NCBI GenBank assembly: GCA_963798015.1
Contig: CAWCSA010000015.1
Span: 62,001 to 126,000, forward strand
Length of the DNA: 64,000 nt
Direction of reading: 5' to 3'
DNA from: Roseiarcus sp963798015
Lineage (GTDB): Bacteria > Pseudomonadota > Alphaproteobacteria > Rhizobiales > Beijerinckiaceae
Below are positions 51,773-63,443 of this stretch, one piece after another. A program made the translations under genes and the position numbers. The notes beneath the pieces were generated by a model. The model had not been told where the DNA came from. It made no database searches and saw only the letters and a program-made list of their open reading frames with translations. How positions within the stretch are numbered: position 1 is the first letter of the stretch; each line of letters starts with the position of its first letter.

Positions 51773-53593
51773 CTACTCAACCGTCACCGATTTCGCCAGG
51801 TTGCGCGGCTGATCTGCGTCCTTACCCATGATGACGGCGGTGTGATAGGCGAGCATCTGGATCGGCGCGGCGTAGACGATGGGGGCGAAATTGACCGCCA
51901 TGTAGGGCATCGGCAGCACCTGCTCGATCGCCACCCCCGCCTCCTCAGCCGCATGGCTGTCGCCGATCAGAATCAGGCGCCCGCCCCGCGCCGCGACTTC
52001 CTGCATGTTGGACAATGTCTTTTCGAACACCCCATCGCGCGGCGCGATGACAATCACCGGCATCGCTTCGTCGATGAGCGCGATCGGCCCGTGCTTGAGC
52101 TCGCCCGCTGCGTAACCTTCTGCGTGGATATAGCTCAATTCCTTGAGTTTCAGCGCGCCTTCCAACGCCAGCGGATAGGCCGTGCCGCGACCGATGTAGA
52201 GCACGTCGCGCGCGCGGGCAACCACATGCGCAAGTCTCTCGGCCGTGGACTCAAGCTTGAGCGCCTCGGCGAGAAGACCGGGAGTGGCGACGAGCTCGCC
52301 CACCAGCGCCGCCTCGGCAGCCTCGTCGATCGCGCCGCGCGCCCTGCCGAGGCCGATCGCCAGCGCCGCCAGTGCAGCGAGCTGGCAGGTGAAGGCCTTG
52401 GTCGAGGCAACACCGATCTCGGGGCCGGCGAGCGTCGGCGCGGCCGCGTCCGTCATTCGTGCAATGCTGGAATCCGGCACGTTGACGACGCCAATCGTCT
52501 TCGCGCCCCTCTCCTTCACGTAGCGCAGCGACGCCAGGGTGTCGGCCGTCTCGCCCGATTGCGAGACGACGATGGTCAAGCCCCCGTCGTCGACGGGCGC
52601 CTCGCGGTAGCGGTATTCCGAGGCGACATCGATCTCGACCGGCAGCCGCGCCCAACGCTCGATCCAATATTTGGCGACCAGCCCGGCAACATAGGCGGTG
52701 CCGCAGCCCACGATCGTCACGCGATTGAGTCGCGTCGGATCCACCGGCCAGGCGAAGGGTTTCAGCTTAAGCGCCGCCATGTCGACGTAACGAGCGAGGG
52801 TGTGGCCGACCACCTCCGGCTGCTCGTGGATCTCCTTGGCCATGAAGTGCCGGTAATTGCCCTTTTCCGCGAGCAGGCTGCCGGCCGGGCTTCGCTGGAT
52901 GCGGCGCTTGACGTGGCTGCCGCTCGCGTCACGAATGTCCGCGCCTTCCCGGGTCAGCACGACCCAGTCGCCTTCCTCGAGATAGGCGATGCGGTCGGTG
53001 AACGGGTTTAGCGCGAGCGCGTCGGAGCCCAGATACATCTCCCCATCGCCGTAGCCGATCGCGAGCGGGGCGCCCTGGCGCGCGCCGATCAGGAGATCCT
53101 CCTCGCCCTCGAACAGATAGACGAGCGCGAACGCCCCGCGCAGCCGGCCGAGCGCCGCATGAACCGCCTCCTCGGGCGGCTTACCCTTGGCGAGTTCGTC
53201 CTCGACGACGAAGGCGGCAATCTCGGAATCGGTCTCGGTCGCAAACGCATAGCCTTTGGCCGCGAGTTCCTGCCGCAAAGCCCGGAAATTCTCGATGATG
53301 CCGTTGTGGACAACCGCAAGCCTCGGCGAGGCATGCGGATGGGCGTTGGCTTCCGTCGGCTTGCCATGCGTCGCCCAGCGCGTGTGGCCGATGCCAATCG
53401 CCCCGTCAAGCGGCGCCGCGGCAAGCTTCGCCTCCAGGTTCTTGAGCTTGCCCTCGGCGCGCCGCCGCTCCAGCTTGCCGTTCTCGAGCGTCGCCAGGCC
53501 GGCGGAATCGTAGCCGCGATATTCGAGCCGCTTCAGCGCATCGACAATCGAGCCCGCGACCGGCCCGGTCCCGAGAATCCCGACAATTCCACA
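51773..53593 (-). CDS. glmS: Glutamine-fructose-6-phosphate aminotransferase GlmS
   Basis: GlmS makes glucosamine-6-phosphate for peptidoglycan and lipopolysaccharide. At 606 residues it starts MCGIVGILGTGPVAGSIVDA, where Cys2 becomes the N-terminal glutaminase nucleophile. Other motifs are LEYRGYDSAGLATL, GIGHTRWATHGKPTEANAHP, the two SIS sugar-isomerase domains (VSQSGETADTLASLRYVKER; GRGTAYPLALEGALKLKELS), and the C-terminal LAKSVTVE. ATG 53593 is fixed by the required Cys2; the upstream frame is ignored. No glmS ribozyme is seen, as expected outside Gram-positives. Confidence 0.97.
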   Translation of the reverse strand, partial: CGIVGILGTGPVAGSIVDALKRLEYRGYDSAGLATLENGKLERRRAEGKLKNLEAKLAAAPLDGAIGIGHTRWATHGKPTEANAHPHASPRLAVVHNGIIENFRALRQELAAKGYAFATETDSEIAAFVVEDELAKGKPPEEAVHAALGRLRGAFALVYLFEGEEDLLIGARQGAPLAIGYGDGEMYLGSDALALNPFTDRIAYLEEGDWVVLTREGADIRDASGSHVKRRIQRSPAGSLLAEKGNYRHFMAKEIHEQPEVVGHTLARYVDMAALKLKPFAWPVDPTRLNRVTIVGCGTAYVAGLVAKYWIERWARLPVEIDVASEYRYREAPVDDGGLTIVVSQSGETADTLASLRYVKERGAKTIGVVNVPDSSIARMTDAAAPTLAGPEIGVASTKAFTCQLAALAALAIGLGRARGAIDEAAEAALVGELVATPGLLAEALKLESTAERLAHVVARARDVLYIGRGTAYPLALEGALKLKELSYIHAEGYAAGELKHGPIALIDEAMPVIVIAPRDGVFEKTLSNMQEVAARGGRLILIGDSHAAEEAGVAIEQVLPMPYMAVNFAPIVYAAPIQMLAYHTAVIMGKDADQPRNLAKSVTVE

Positions 53594-53995
53594 CATCCAA
53601 AAGTCCCTGTCCGAATCGCTGCGGCCACACAGCCTTAGGCCAACGATCGGCGCCGTCACAAATCAAGTTCGGCGAAGGAATGTGAAAGGGCGTAGGGCCG
53701 CCAACACCCTATTTAAAGCGCCCGAAGATCTACGCGGTCAGGAGGCTGACGACCTGGGTGCGGCGCAACCACCGAACGACAACCCCGTCGCGACACCCAC
53801 CATCCCTTTGCCGCGCGACCTTTAGAGAAGCTCAGGCGATCTTAGCAAATTACGATCCAACCATCAGAAATCACACAGGGTTCTCCCTAGCCAGCCGTAA
53901 GGCGCAAACGGGTACGCATTCAGCCGAGAAACTTCGGAACTTTACCCTTCTCGAGCCCGACGCGGGAAAAACGAGGTTAACGGCTTCTAAATCAC
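53594..53995. other. Gene-less region ending in an IS target duplication
   Basis: Upstream region of glmS, GC-lower towards the right. No supported gene. Ends with AACGGCTTCTAAATCAC (53979-53995), the left copy of the ISNCY target duplication. Confidence 0.45.
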
Positions 53996-55386
53996 TGTCG
54001 ATAGCGAATTAAGTTGTCCGGTTTTGGTAGCCCATCATATGTCCGCTTCTTCTGGTTCTGTTCTGCCTCGTGGGCGGGGTGGGCAAGCCGGAGGCTTGTC
54101 CACCCCGTCCACGGGGGCTTCGCCGCCGAGCGGATTTAAGCGGCGTTTTTCGCATCTCTGATCGCTCCGTTCTGGTCATATCGGCCGATGCAGCGGGGCC
54201 CGTGGAAGAGGGCGTGGGAGCCGTCGGGGTAGACGTGGACCTTGACCCGCGCCTTGACGAAATGGGGCCGCATCGGGCTTTCGGGGATCTGCAGTTTCAG
54301 CGTCCGGTAGGACACGCAATTGTCGTTCATGACCTGACGCTCCTCCTGCACGCACAGGATCTCATCGAGATTGACGCCAGGGATCGGCGTGAAGGCTGAA
54401 CCCTCGCCGGCCGGATCGACCGCAAAGCGGGCGTTGTGTTCCGGCAGATAGCGGTCGCGGATGAAGGCGTTGGCCGCCTCCACATCGGTTATGCCGGCGA
54501 GCCGGAGCTCCTTGGGCAGCCGGCCCTGAAGCGTGCCGAACATCCGTTCCGAACGGCCACGGGCCTGGGGAGAGAAAGCCCCGATATGCTCGATTCCGAG
54601 CTGCTCAAGGGCTCGCCCGACCTGGGTCGGTGAGCCGCGGTCGATCTCGCCGGCCTTGGTGGTGCGGAAATAGTGCGAGCCGCGATCCGTATAGAGGCTC
54701 ATCGGCAGGCCGTGCTCGGCGAAAACCTCCTTCAGCGCCCGGAAGGTCGAGGCCGTGCCCTCCTCCTCGATGAGAAAGGCCGAATAGATCGCCCCCGTCG
54801 CATCGTCGAGCGTCACGATCAGGTCGAGCGCCGGCTGGCCCTCGAGCCATTCGTGGCGCGAGCCGTCCTGGTGCAGCATCATGCCCGGCAGTGGCCGCCG
54901 CTCGCGCTTGCGCCGGTGGGCGCCCTTGCGCGGCGCCTTCGCCACAACGCCCGCCCACTGAAGATGCAGCTTCGTCCAGGTGTAGCCCCAGCCGAAGCCG
55001 TGATCCTTGATCAGATGCTCGTGGAAGTGCTTGACCGTAAAACCCTGGTAGCGCTCGCGGTAAAGCCGCTCCACTTCCTCCGCCCGATCGGCGGGAACCC
55101 GCCTGCCCGACGCCTGGCCGAGCCGGCGGTCGACAAGCCCAGCCTCGCCTTCCTCTTCGTAACGCCGCGTCCAGCGCCGGAACGTCCGCTCGCTCACGCC
55201 GAGCAACTCAGCCGCCTCTTCCTGGTTCAGCTCCGCCGATTCCCAGCGGTTCAGAACGTTCAAAAACACCGTCATGCGCACACCCTGAAGGGCTTCTGTC
55301 CAGCGCATCCAACCCCTCCAAAAAGGGCCGGATCTACCGGACAGATCGTGCGCTACCTAAACCGGACATATCGTCTGCTACCGACA
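53996..55386 (-). mobile_element. ISNCY (IS1202-type) insertion sequence with 17-bp target duplication
   Basis: Ends read inward as TGTCGATAGC (53996) and TGTCGGTAGC (from 55386), each followed by a TGTCCGGTTT(T/A)GGTAGC repeat and further TGTCCG words, likely transposase binding sites. AACGGCTTCTAAATCAC flanks both sides (53979-53995 and 55387-55403) as a perfect 17-bp duplication; long duplications are characteristic of the IS1202 group. The element lies upstream of the small PEP-CTERM gene. Confidence 0.92.
54136..55308 (-). CDS. ISNCY transposase
   Basis: This 390-residue DDE transposase has an N-terminal HTH (LNQEEAAELLGVSERTFRRW, residues 28-47), the catalytic Asp in MMLHQDGSRHEWLEG, a second Asp in YTDRGSHYFRTT, and Glu in ARGRSERMFGTLQGRLPKEL, matching IS1202/ISNCY transposases. 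ATG 55308 follows GGAGGGG. The C-terminal domain (VQEERQVMNDNCVSYRTLKL) is intact, so it is probably active. Confidence 0.93.
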   Translation of the reverse strand: MRWTEALQGVRMTVFLNVLNRWESAELNQEEAAELLGVSERTFRRWTRRYEEEGEAGLVDRRLGQASGRRVPADRAEEVERLYRERYQGFTVKHFHEHLIKDHGFGWGYTWTKLHLQWAGVVAKAPRKGAHRRKRERRPLPGMMLHQDGSRHEWLEGQPALDLIVTLDDATGAIYSAFLIEEEGTASTFRALKEVFAEHGLPMSLYTDRGSHYFRTTKAGEIDRGSPTQVGRALEQLGIEHIGAFSPQARGRSERMFGTLQGRLPKELRLAGITDVEAANAFIRDRYLPEHNARFAVDPAGEGSAFTPIPGVNLDEILCVQEERQVMNDNCVSYRTLKLQIPESPMRPHFVKARVKVHVYPDGSHALFHGPRCIGRYDQNGAIRDAKNAA

Positions 55387-55520
55387 AACGGCTTCTAAAT
55401 CACTTGACGAGATCGATACTTTGTGGTTGGATATGATTAGTTAATTATCCGTTTTGACGAAGTTAGATTAGATTCTCTGCGGTTGGGTTTTTAATCGAGG
55501 CTCGAAGGGGTTCAGGCCAA

Positions 55521-55844
55521 TTGTTGTCCGCAAAACTCATCACTTGTGCGATCGGTTTGTCTCTGGCGCTCGGCGCAGCGGAAGCAGGCGCGGCTCCGGC
55601 TGATCCCGCACGCGCGCTCGTCCAAACCGTCTCAAACTCTATTCATCCCGTTCAAGATCTTGGCGATTTGCCACCGCCTCCGGATTCAGACAGCGCGACT
55701 CCGGCCTCCGCTTCGAGCCTGAGCAGCGCGCAGCCCGTTCCTGAACTGCCGACCTGGGCGATGATGATCCTTTGCCTCGCGGGGCTCGGACTGGCCCGAT
55801 TCAAGCGAGGCCGCAAGAATCGGCTTTCGCCGTCAATCGAGTAA
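55521..55844 (+). CDS. Short PEP-CTERM-type protein
   Basis: The 107-residue protein has a signal peptide (LITCAIGLSLALGAAEAGAA), a short Pro/Ser-rich linker (QDLGDLPPPPDSDSATPASA) and a variant sorting signal VPELPTWAMMILCLAGLGLA followed by RFKRGRKNR. PEL replaces PEP, a variant seen in alphaproteobacteria. With only about 55 mature residues it may be a structural or signal-only surface protein. TTG at 55521 (or 55524) is the only start. The ISNCY element inserted about 120 bases upstream probably displaced part of its promoter. Confidence 0.72.
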   Translation: MLSAKLITCAIGLSLALGAAEAGAAPADPARALVQTVSNSIHPVQDLGDLPPPPDSDSATPASASSLSSAQPVPELPTWAMMILCLAGLGLARFKRGRKNRLSPSIE

Positions 55845-55874
55845 GGCGCGGCCCGGGCTGAACAGGCCGCTCCG

Positions 55875-56149
55875 TCAAAAGACGCGCTCGGCCGAAGCCT
55901 CGATTTGGTCCTTCAGCAGCGGGTCCAGGCTGTCTCGTGTCGTGACATCGACCGGAACGCCAAGGGCGGCGCGCTAGTGCGGTCGATCCAAACACGTAGA
56001 GTTCGGTAGCGCCCAGCGCCTTCAACGCGCTGGCTTGCTAACAGACGCGTCCTGACGTGGCGCGCAAGAGGGCGCGGTGGAAAGCCCATCAAGGCCGCGT
56101 CGCGCCCTTGTTTCAGAGCCGCGATCGCGTCCTGTCTTGTCTTGTCATC
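55875..56149 (-). pseudogene. MNT-type nucleotidyltransferase (MntA-like) remnant
   Basis: Pieces of a minimal nucleotidyltransferase are recognisable in different frames: TRQDAIAALKQGRDAAL, then after about 70 inserted bases LKALGATELYVFGSTALARR (the GS motif of the active site), then, after loss of the Asp-containing segment and a frame change, LGVPVDVTTRDSLDPLLKDQ and IEASAERVF at the stop. The DxD catalytic stretch is missing, so it cannot be functional. MntA proteins are usually antitoxins paired with HEPN toxins; none is adjacent. Confidence 0.6.
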
Positions 56150-56214
56150 GGCGGACTGTATACGGTTCTGCCGACGGCCCAACGAAAATCGCCTTCGTAA
56201 GTCCGCGTGCAGCC

Positions 56215-59163
<2,949 letters not shown>

Positions 59164-59236
59164 GGCGGGCCTCTTCCTTAACGATAACGCTCATAGGCGC
59201 GCGAATCGTGCTTGCGCGGGCATCGCGCTGATGATA

Positions 59237-59251
59237 GAACAAAAGAAGAAC
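59237..59251. promoter_or_regulatory. LexA (SOS) box, alphaproteobacterial type
   Basis: GAAC-AAAAGAA-GAAC exactly fits GAAC-N7-GAAC (GTTC-N7-GTTC on the other strand), the LexA site of alphaproteobacteria. It lies in the divergent uvrA-ssb intergenic region, 74 bases from the uvrA start and about 207 from ssb, so uvrA is the more certain target. Confidence 0.9.
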
Positions 59252-59457
59252 GAGGGCAAAGACGCATCTTTCAGCGCCGGAACCCCGCGGTTGAGGTTAA
59301 TGTAGTCACGAGGCCGCCGCTTCCCAAGCGTTCTATGCGGCGAGGTGTGGATAAGCACGAGTTCGCGGAGAATCGGGCGCCCATGCGTCCGCCGCAGTCG
59401 GCTAAGACTATCGTTTGAAGATCGCGCCTTTCAGTGGGCGGCGGCGAGGAGAGGATC

Positions 59458-59964
59458 ATGGCGGGCAGCGTCAACAAAGTCATTCTGGTCGGCAATCTGG
59501 GCAAGGACCCCGACGTCAGGCGGCTCAATTCCGGCGATCAGGTGGTGAGCTTCTCCGTCGCCACCTCCGAGAGTTGGCGCGACAAGACCAGCGGCGAGCG
59601 CAAGGAAAAGACCGAATGGCATAACGTTGTGATTTTCAACGAAAATCTCGGCAAGGTCGTCGAGCAATACTGCAAGAAGGGCTCGAAGGTCTATGTCGAG
59701 GGCCAGTTGCAGACCCGCAAGTGGCAGGACAAAGACGGCAATGACCGCTACACGACCGAAGTCGTACTGCAGCGCTTCCGGGGCGAATTGCAACTGCTCA
59801 ACTCGCGCGGCGGCGGCGAAGGTCGCGACAGCTTCCCCGAGGAAGGGGCTCCCCGCAGCTCGGGCTTCAACCGCGCCGCGACGAGCGAGCGTCGCCCGGC
59901 GCTCTCCGGCGGCGGCGGGGTCGGGGGCGGGGGCGGCGAGATCGACGACGACATCCCATTCTGA
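59458..59964 (+). CDS. ssb: Single-stranded DNA-binding protein
   Basis: The 168-residue SSB has the OB fold MAGSVNKVILVGNLGKDPDV, VVSFSVATSESWRDK, TEWHNVVIFNENLGKVVEQY and GSKVYVEGQLQTRKWQDKDG; then a Gly-rich linker and the acidic C-terminal tip EIDDDIPF that recruits repair and replication partners. ATG 59458 is chosen for GGAGAGG six bases upstream; eight earlier in-frame codons are ignored. It is divergent from uvrA. Confidence 0.97.
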   Translation: MAGSVNKVILVGNLGKDPDVRRLNSGDQVVSFSVATSESWRDKTSGERKEKTEWHNVVIFNENLGKVVEQYCKKGSKVYVEGQLQTRKWQDKDGNDRYTTEVVLQRFRGELQLLNSRGGGEGRDSFPEEGAPRSSGFNRAATSERRPALSGGGGVGGGGGEIDDDIPF

Positions 59965-60104
59965 GGCTATCTGTCTTCAGCACCCGAGGTCGAGGACAGG
60001 AGAATTGACCGGATAGCTGCCGCGAAGTTTCAAGCTGGATGATCTAGGCCGCCGTCGACCCGTCGAAACAAGAGCGGGAAACGGAACTGAGATGGGGAAG
60101 GCTC

Positions 60105-61196
60105 ATGACGACTTTGACGGCGCACAGCGCAGGCGAAGCGGCGACGTCCTCGGTCGTGGAGAGCGCGGACTGGCGCGCCGCGGCGATCGCCCTGCTCTCT
60201 GTCCGTATCATCCAGGGCTTCATCTATTGGGGCGGCGGATCGCGCCGCTTCATCTACGACCCTTCGAAACTCGATCCCAACGCGCCGTCTTGGATGGCGA
60301 ACAAGCTCCAGACAGCGATCCCCGGCGCACTTTTTGGCCTCGATCGCGTGCTCGTCTTTTTGCTCGATCATTTCTGGTTTTTGTACGCGGCGATCCTGCT
60401 GTTCAGCGCCATGGAGCTGGTCGTGGGCTTCGCATTGATGGCCGGCCTGTTGACGCAACTCGCGGCGCTATTGTCGATTGCACTGTCGATCTCGCTGATG
60501 CTGCTGTTTGGCTGGCAGGGAGGCACGTGCGTCGACGAATGGACGATGGCGTCCTGCAATGTTGCGATGGGCGTGACGCTGATGCTCGCGGGCGGCGCGG
60601 CCTATTCGCTTGACAATGTTTGGCTGCGCCGCAATCCGGCGCTAGCCCAACGAGGCTGGTTCCGCTGGTGCGGAGGCAGCCTCAAGCTGCCCTTGAACGA
60701 CAAAAGCTTTGGCGCCCTCGCGTTCTTAAGCCTCGCCTTCGTTCTCGCCTTCGACGTCGGCCTCTACAGTTACTATCGGGGCTCCGTGCTCAGCCCCTAT
60801 CATGGCGGCCCGGTCAGCGCCGAGACGCACCATCTCACCCTGTCTGACGCTACGATCCTCGCCGATGGGAGCGTTCGCTTCTCAATCGCGCTTGACGGCG
60901 GCACGCCGGCCGTGCCGGCGCATGTCATGAAGGTCGAGGTCGTCGGCCCCGATGGCAAACCGCTCGCGACCTGGGACTGGCAATCGCTGTCGGACCTTCC
61001 CAAATCGGCGATCGTCAACGATTTCGCTTACAACCGGTTCAAGCCGGGGCCCTACGGGCTGGAGGCGGGAATGGGCGCCAAAGCAATCGTCACGCTCCCC
61101 CCGGCGACCAGCACCACATCGCCAACACCCGGCGCACAGTTGCGGGTCACTGACGTGGACGACAAGACCTTCACCAGTAGCCTCATTCCTGCATGA
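60105..61196 (+). CDS. Thiosulfate:quinone oxidoreductase, DoxD-DoxA fusion
   Basis: This 363-residue protein joins the two subunits of archaeal thiosulfate:quinone oxidoreductase. Residues about 20-190 form the DoxD membrane domain with four helices (ALLSVRIIQGFIYWGGGSRR, FWFLYAAILLFSAMELVVGF, LLFGWQGGTCVDEWTMASCN). After another helix (FGALAFLSLAFVLAFDVGLY) comes the DoxA-like beta domain (residues about 250-363, PYHGGPVSAETHHLTLSDAT). The enzyme would oxidise thiosulfate to tetrathionate with quinone. Start ATG at 60105. No sox genes are nearby. Confidence 0.85.
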   Translation: MTTLTAHSAGEAATSSVVESADWRAAAIALLSVRIIQGFIYWGGGSRRFIYDPSKLDPNAPSWMANKLQTAIPGALFGLDRVLVFLLDHFWFLYAAILLFSAMELVVGFALMAGLLTQLAALLSIALSISLMLLFGWQGGTCVDEWTMASCNVAMGVTLMLAGGAAYSLDNVWLRRNPALAQRGWFRWCGGSLKLPLNDKSFGALAFLSLAFVLAFDVGLYSYYRGSVLSPYHGGPVSAETHHLTLSDATILADGSVRFSIALDGGTPAVPAHVMKVEVVGPDGKPLATWDWQSLSDLPKSAIVNDFAYNRFKPGPYGLEAGMGAKAIVTLPPATSTTSPTPGAQLRVTDVDDKTFTSSLIPA

Positions 61197-61251
61197 GAGC
61201 TGAAAGCACACCAGCCTGCGAGTTGCGCGTCCGAGACCACATTTCGTTCTG

Positions 61252-61300
61252 ATCCCCCCTCTCCCCACGCGAGAGGGTTCGGGGTGAGGGATGGGCGCCC
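61252..61300. repeat. Intergenic CCCTCTCC/GGGTGAGGG repeat
   Basis: CCCCCCTCTCCCCACGCGAG followed by AGGGTTCGGGGTGAGGGATG belongs to the same word family as repeats near 31.8 and 33.7 kb. It lies between the DoxDA and DUF1697 genes. Confidence 0.5.
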
Positions 61301-61329
61301 TCCTCTGACGCCGTAAGGGATCCCTGACC

Positions 61330-61839
61330 ATGTCCGTGTTCGTCATCCTTCTGCGCGCGGTCAATGTCGGCGGGACCGGCAAGCTGGCAATGAGCGAGCT
61401 CAAACACCTGTGCGAGAAGGCCGGATTTCGGAACGTGCGCACCTATATCGCGAGCGGCAACGTCGTGGCGGAGCGAGACGGATCGGAGCCGGAGGCCAAG
61501 GCCGCGCTCGAGGCCGAACTCAGGGCTCACGCGGGAAAGCCGGTCGGGGTGATCGTCCGCACGGCGGCCGAGATGACTAAGGTCGCCGCCAACAACCCCT
61601 TCCCCGATCGGTCCGCAAGCCAGACGGTCGCAATCTTCCTCGACGACGCCCCGCCTCGCGAGGCGTTGAAAGATCTCAAAGGCCAGGCAAACGAGGAGGT
61701 TCGCTTAAGCGCGCGCGAGATCTACGTCCATTATCCCGACGGGATGGGCCGCTCCAAGCTGCGCATCCCTGCGGCGAGCGACGGGACGGCGCGCAACATG
61801 AACACCGTCGCCAAGCTTGCGGCGATGGCGGTAGACTAG
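61330..61839 (+). CDS. DUF1697 family protein
   Basis: The 169-residue protein has the typical DUF1697 start MSVFVILLRAVNVGGTGKLA, MSELKHLCEKAGFRNVRTYI, ASGNVVAERD, and later NNPFPDRSASQTVAIFLDD and IYVHYPDGMGRSKLRI. The family is widespread with unknown function. ATG 61330 has AGGGATCC upstream. The gene stands alone between repeats. Confidence 0.9.
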   Translation: MSVFVILLRAVNVGGTGKLAMSELKHLCEKAGFRNVRTYIASGNVVAERDGSEPEAKAALEAELRAHAGKPVGVIVRTAAEMTKVAANNPFPDRSASQTVAIFLDDAPPREALKDLKGQANEEVRLSAREIYVHYPDGMGRSKLRIPAASDGTARNMNTVAKLAAMAVD

Positions 61840-62227
61840 TGCCGATATGCGCGTTGCACGCATCTTGGCTTCGAAAGGAAACTAGCTAACACGCTGATAT
61901 AACTAAATATTCATAACATATCCTTGCCTAATTCAGAATAAAAGAGTACGATCATCCAGATGAAGCGCATTTAGGTCACGCGCCCAATGTGGCTGAATCT
62001 CCGCCACGACTTTTGATCGCCGCCGCGATCAACGCCATGTCGGGGACCGGCGCGAGCTACAGTTGGTCTCCTGAACGCCGAGGCATCGGCGGCGAGATTG
62101 CGGGCGCGAAAGCGTCTCGCTCAAGCGGCGGGAGCCTCTTCAGTCGGCGAGTGACTCGTTAAAGGCGCCACAACCCTTTGAAAAGGTTCAATCCGGACTC
62201 GCTAATTGCAGCTCGGCCTCTCTTATA
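61840..62227. other. Gene-less region up to the IS630 element
   Basis: The first 150 bases are AT-rich (TAACTAAATATTCATAACAT near 61900) and probably hold promoter or spacer DNA. No supported gene or repeat was seen. Ends at the TA target dinucleotide (62226-62227). Confidence 0.45.
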
Positions 62228-63386
62228 CCAAAGGTCATAACGACCGACCGATGTGGGCCCAGTCTCGCATTCCGATGGATGTGACGCGTTCGGGATCGGT
62301 GATGAGATTGCGCCATGCGTTGCAGGCGGCGTCGACGATGGCGTCGTAGTTTTCGAAGACGGTGTTGGAGAGCCAGTTCTGGCGCACGTACTGCCAGACG
62401 TTCTCGACCGGGTTCAGTTCCGGAGCGCGGGAAGGCAGGAAGATCGGCGTGATGTTTTCGGGCATGTCGAGCTTGCCCGTGATGTGCCATCCGGCCCGGT
62501 CCAGCAGCAGCGCGGCGTGGGCGCCCGGAGCGATGTTGCGCGCGATTTCGTCGAGGTGAAGCTGCATCATCTCGGTGTCGGCGTAGGGCAACGCCAAGGC
62601 GGCTCCGACGCCCCGCGCCGGGCAGATCGCGCCGAACAGATAGGCGTTGGCGTAGCGCTGATCGGCGGGCTGTCGCGGTCGCGTTCCGCGCCTCGCCCAT
62701 TGGCGGACAAGGCCGTTCTTCTGGCCAATTCGGGCCTCATCCTGGAACCAGATTTCGACCGGCGTCGCCTCGGGCAGGCCTTCGAGATGAGCCGTCAGCG
62801 CGCGCGGAAAGTTTTTTTGAAAGCCTCGACGATCCGCTCGTCCTGCGCCGGATGACGCGGCCTTGCGCTTATGTGCGAGAAGCCGATCTTGTGCAGGAGT
62901 TTCCCGACATAGCGGGGATGAAAGTCGACGCCGAACCGCTCGGCGATGACCCGCTTGAGATCGACCCGCCGCCAGCGCACGACCCCGTCTTTTGCCCGAT
63001 CCGGGCCGGCTTCCACGATCTGCGAAAACGCCGCCATCTGCTCTTCCGACAGGCGCGGCTTGGGGCCATCCGTCCAGTTGTCGATCAGGCCCTCCGGCCC
63101 CGACGCGTTGAAGCGATGGACCCAATCGCGCAGCGTCTGGCGATCCATGCCGCCGATCTTCGCCGCCGACCCGCGATCCATTCCATCCCGAACCGCAGCC
63201 AGTGACAGAAGCCGACGGCTCTGGTTGACGGTCTTCGACCGCCGGGCCAAACCCCAAATCTCCTCGACCGAGTAGTCCTCTCGCAACCTCACCGCTGACG
63301 GCATGGCCCAATCCTCCATGCCGCCTTGAATCAGACCAGACCCGATTCGGGAATCCCCCCCGTGAATCAGCCGGCGGGGCCTTTGG
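62228..63386 (-). mobile_element. IS630-family insertion sequence
   Basis: Short inverted ends CCAAAGG (62228) and CCTTTGG (to 63386) are flanked by TA on both sides (62226-62227 and 63387-63388), the target-site pattern of IS630/Tc1-type elements. It holds a single transposase in two overlapping frames. Confidence 0.85.
62235..63319 (-). CDS. IS630 transposase in two frames (OrfA/OrfB)
   Basis: OrfA (63319-62795) has the winged HTH region RLREDYSVEEIWGLARRSKT and IGGMDRQTLRDWVHRFNASG to HISARPRHPAQDERIVEAFK. OrfB continues from FQKNFPRALTAHLEGLPEAT to the stop at 62235 with DDE motifs: Asp in WFQDEARIGQKNGLVRQWAR, Asp in LLLDRAGWHITGKL and Glu in APELNPVENVWQYVRQNWLS. The frames meet at a run of seven A on the coding strand (plus-strand T7, 62813-62819) followed by C. 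A -1 slip there joins EAFKK to NFPRA, consistent with programmed frameshifting known in this family. Confidence 0.88.
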
Positions 63387-63443
63387 TATTACACATACGC
63401 AGTGACGCCTTCCTCTCGATGGCGTCGGGACTAAAGCCGGGCC

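Noticed and set aside
51237..53593. glmS ribozyme or riboswitch upstream of glmS
   Set aside because: No glmS ribozyme core was recognised, and such ribozymes are characteristic of Gram-positive bacteria.
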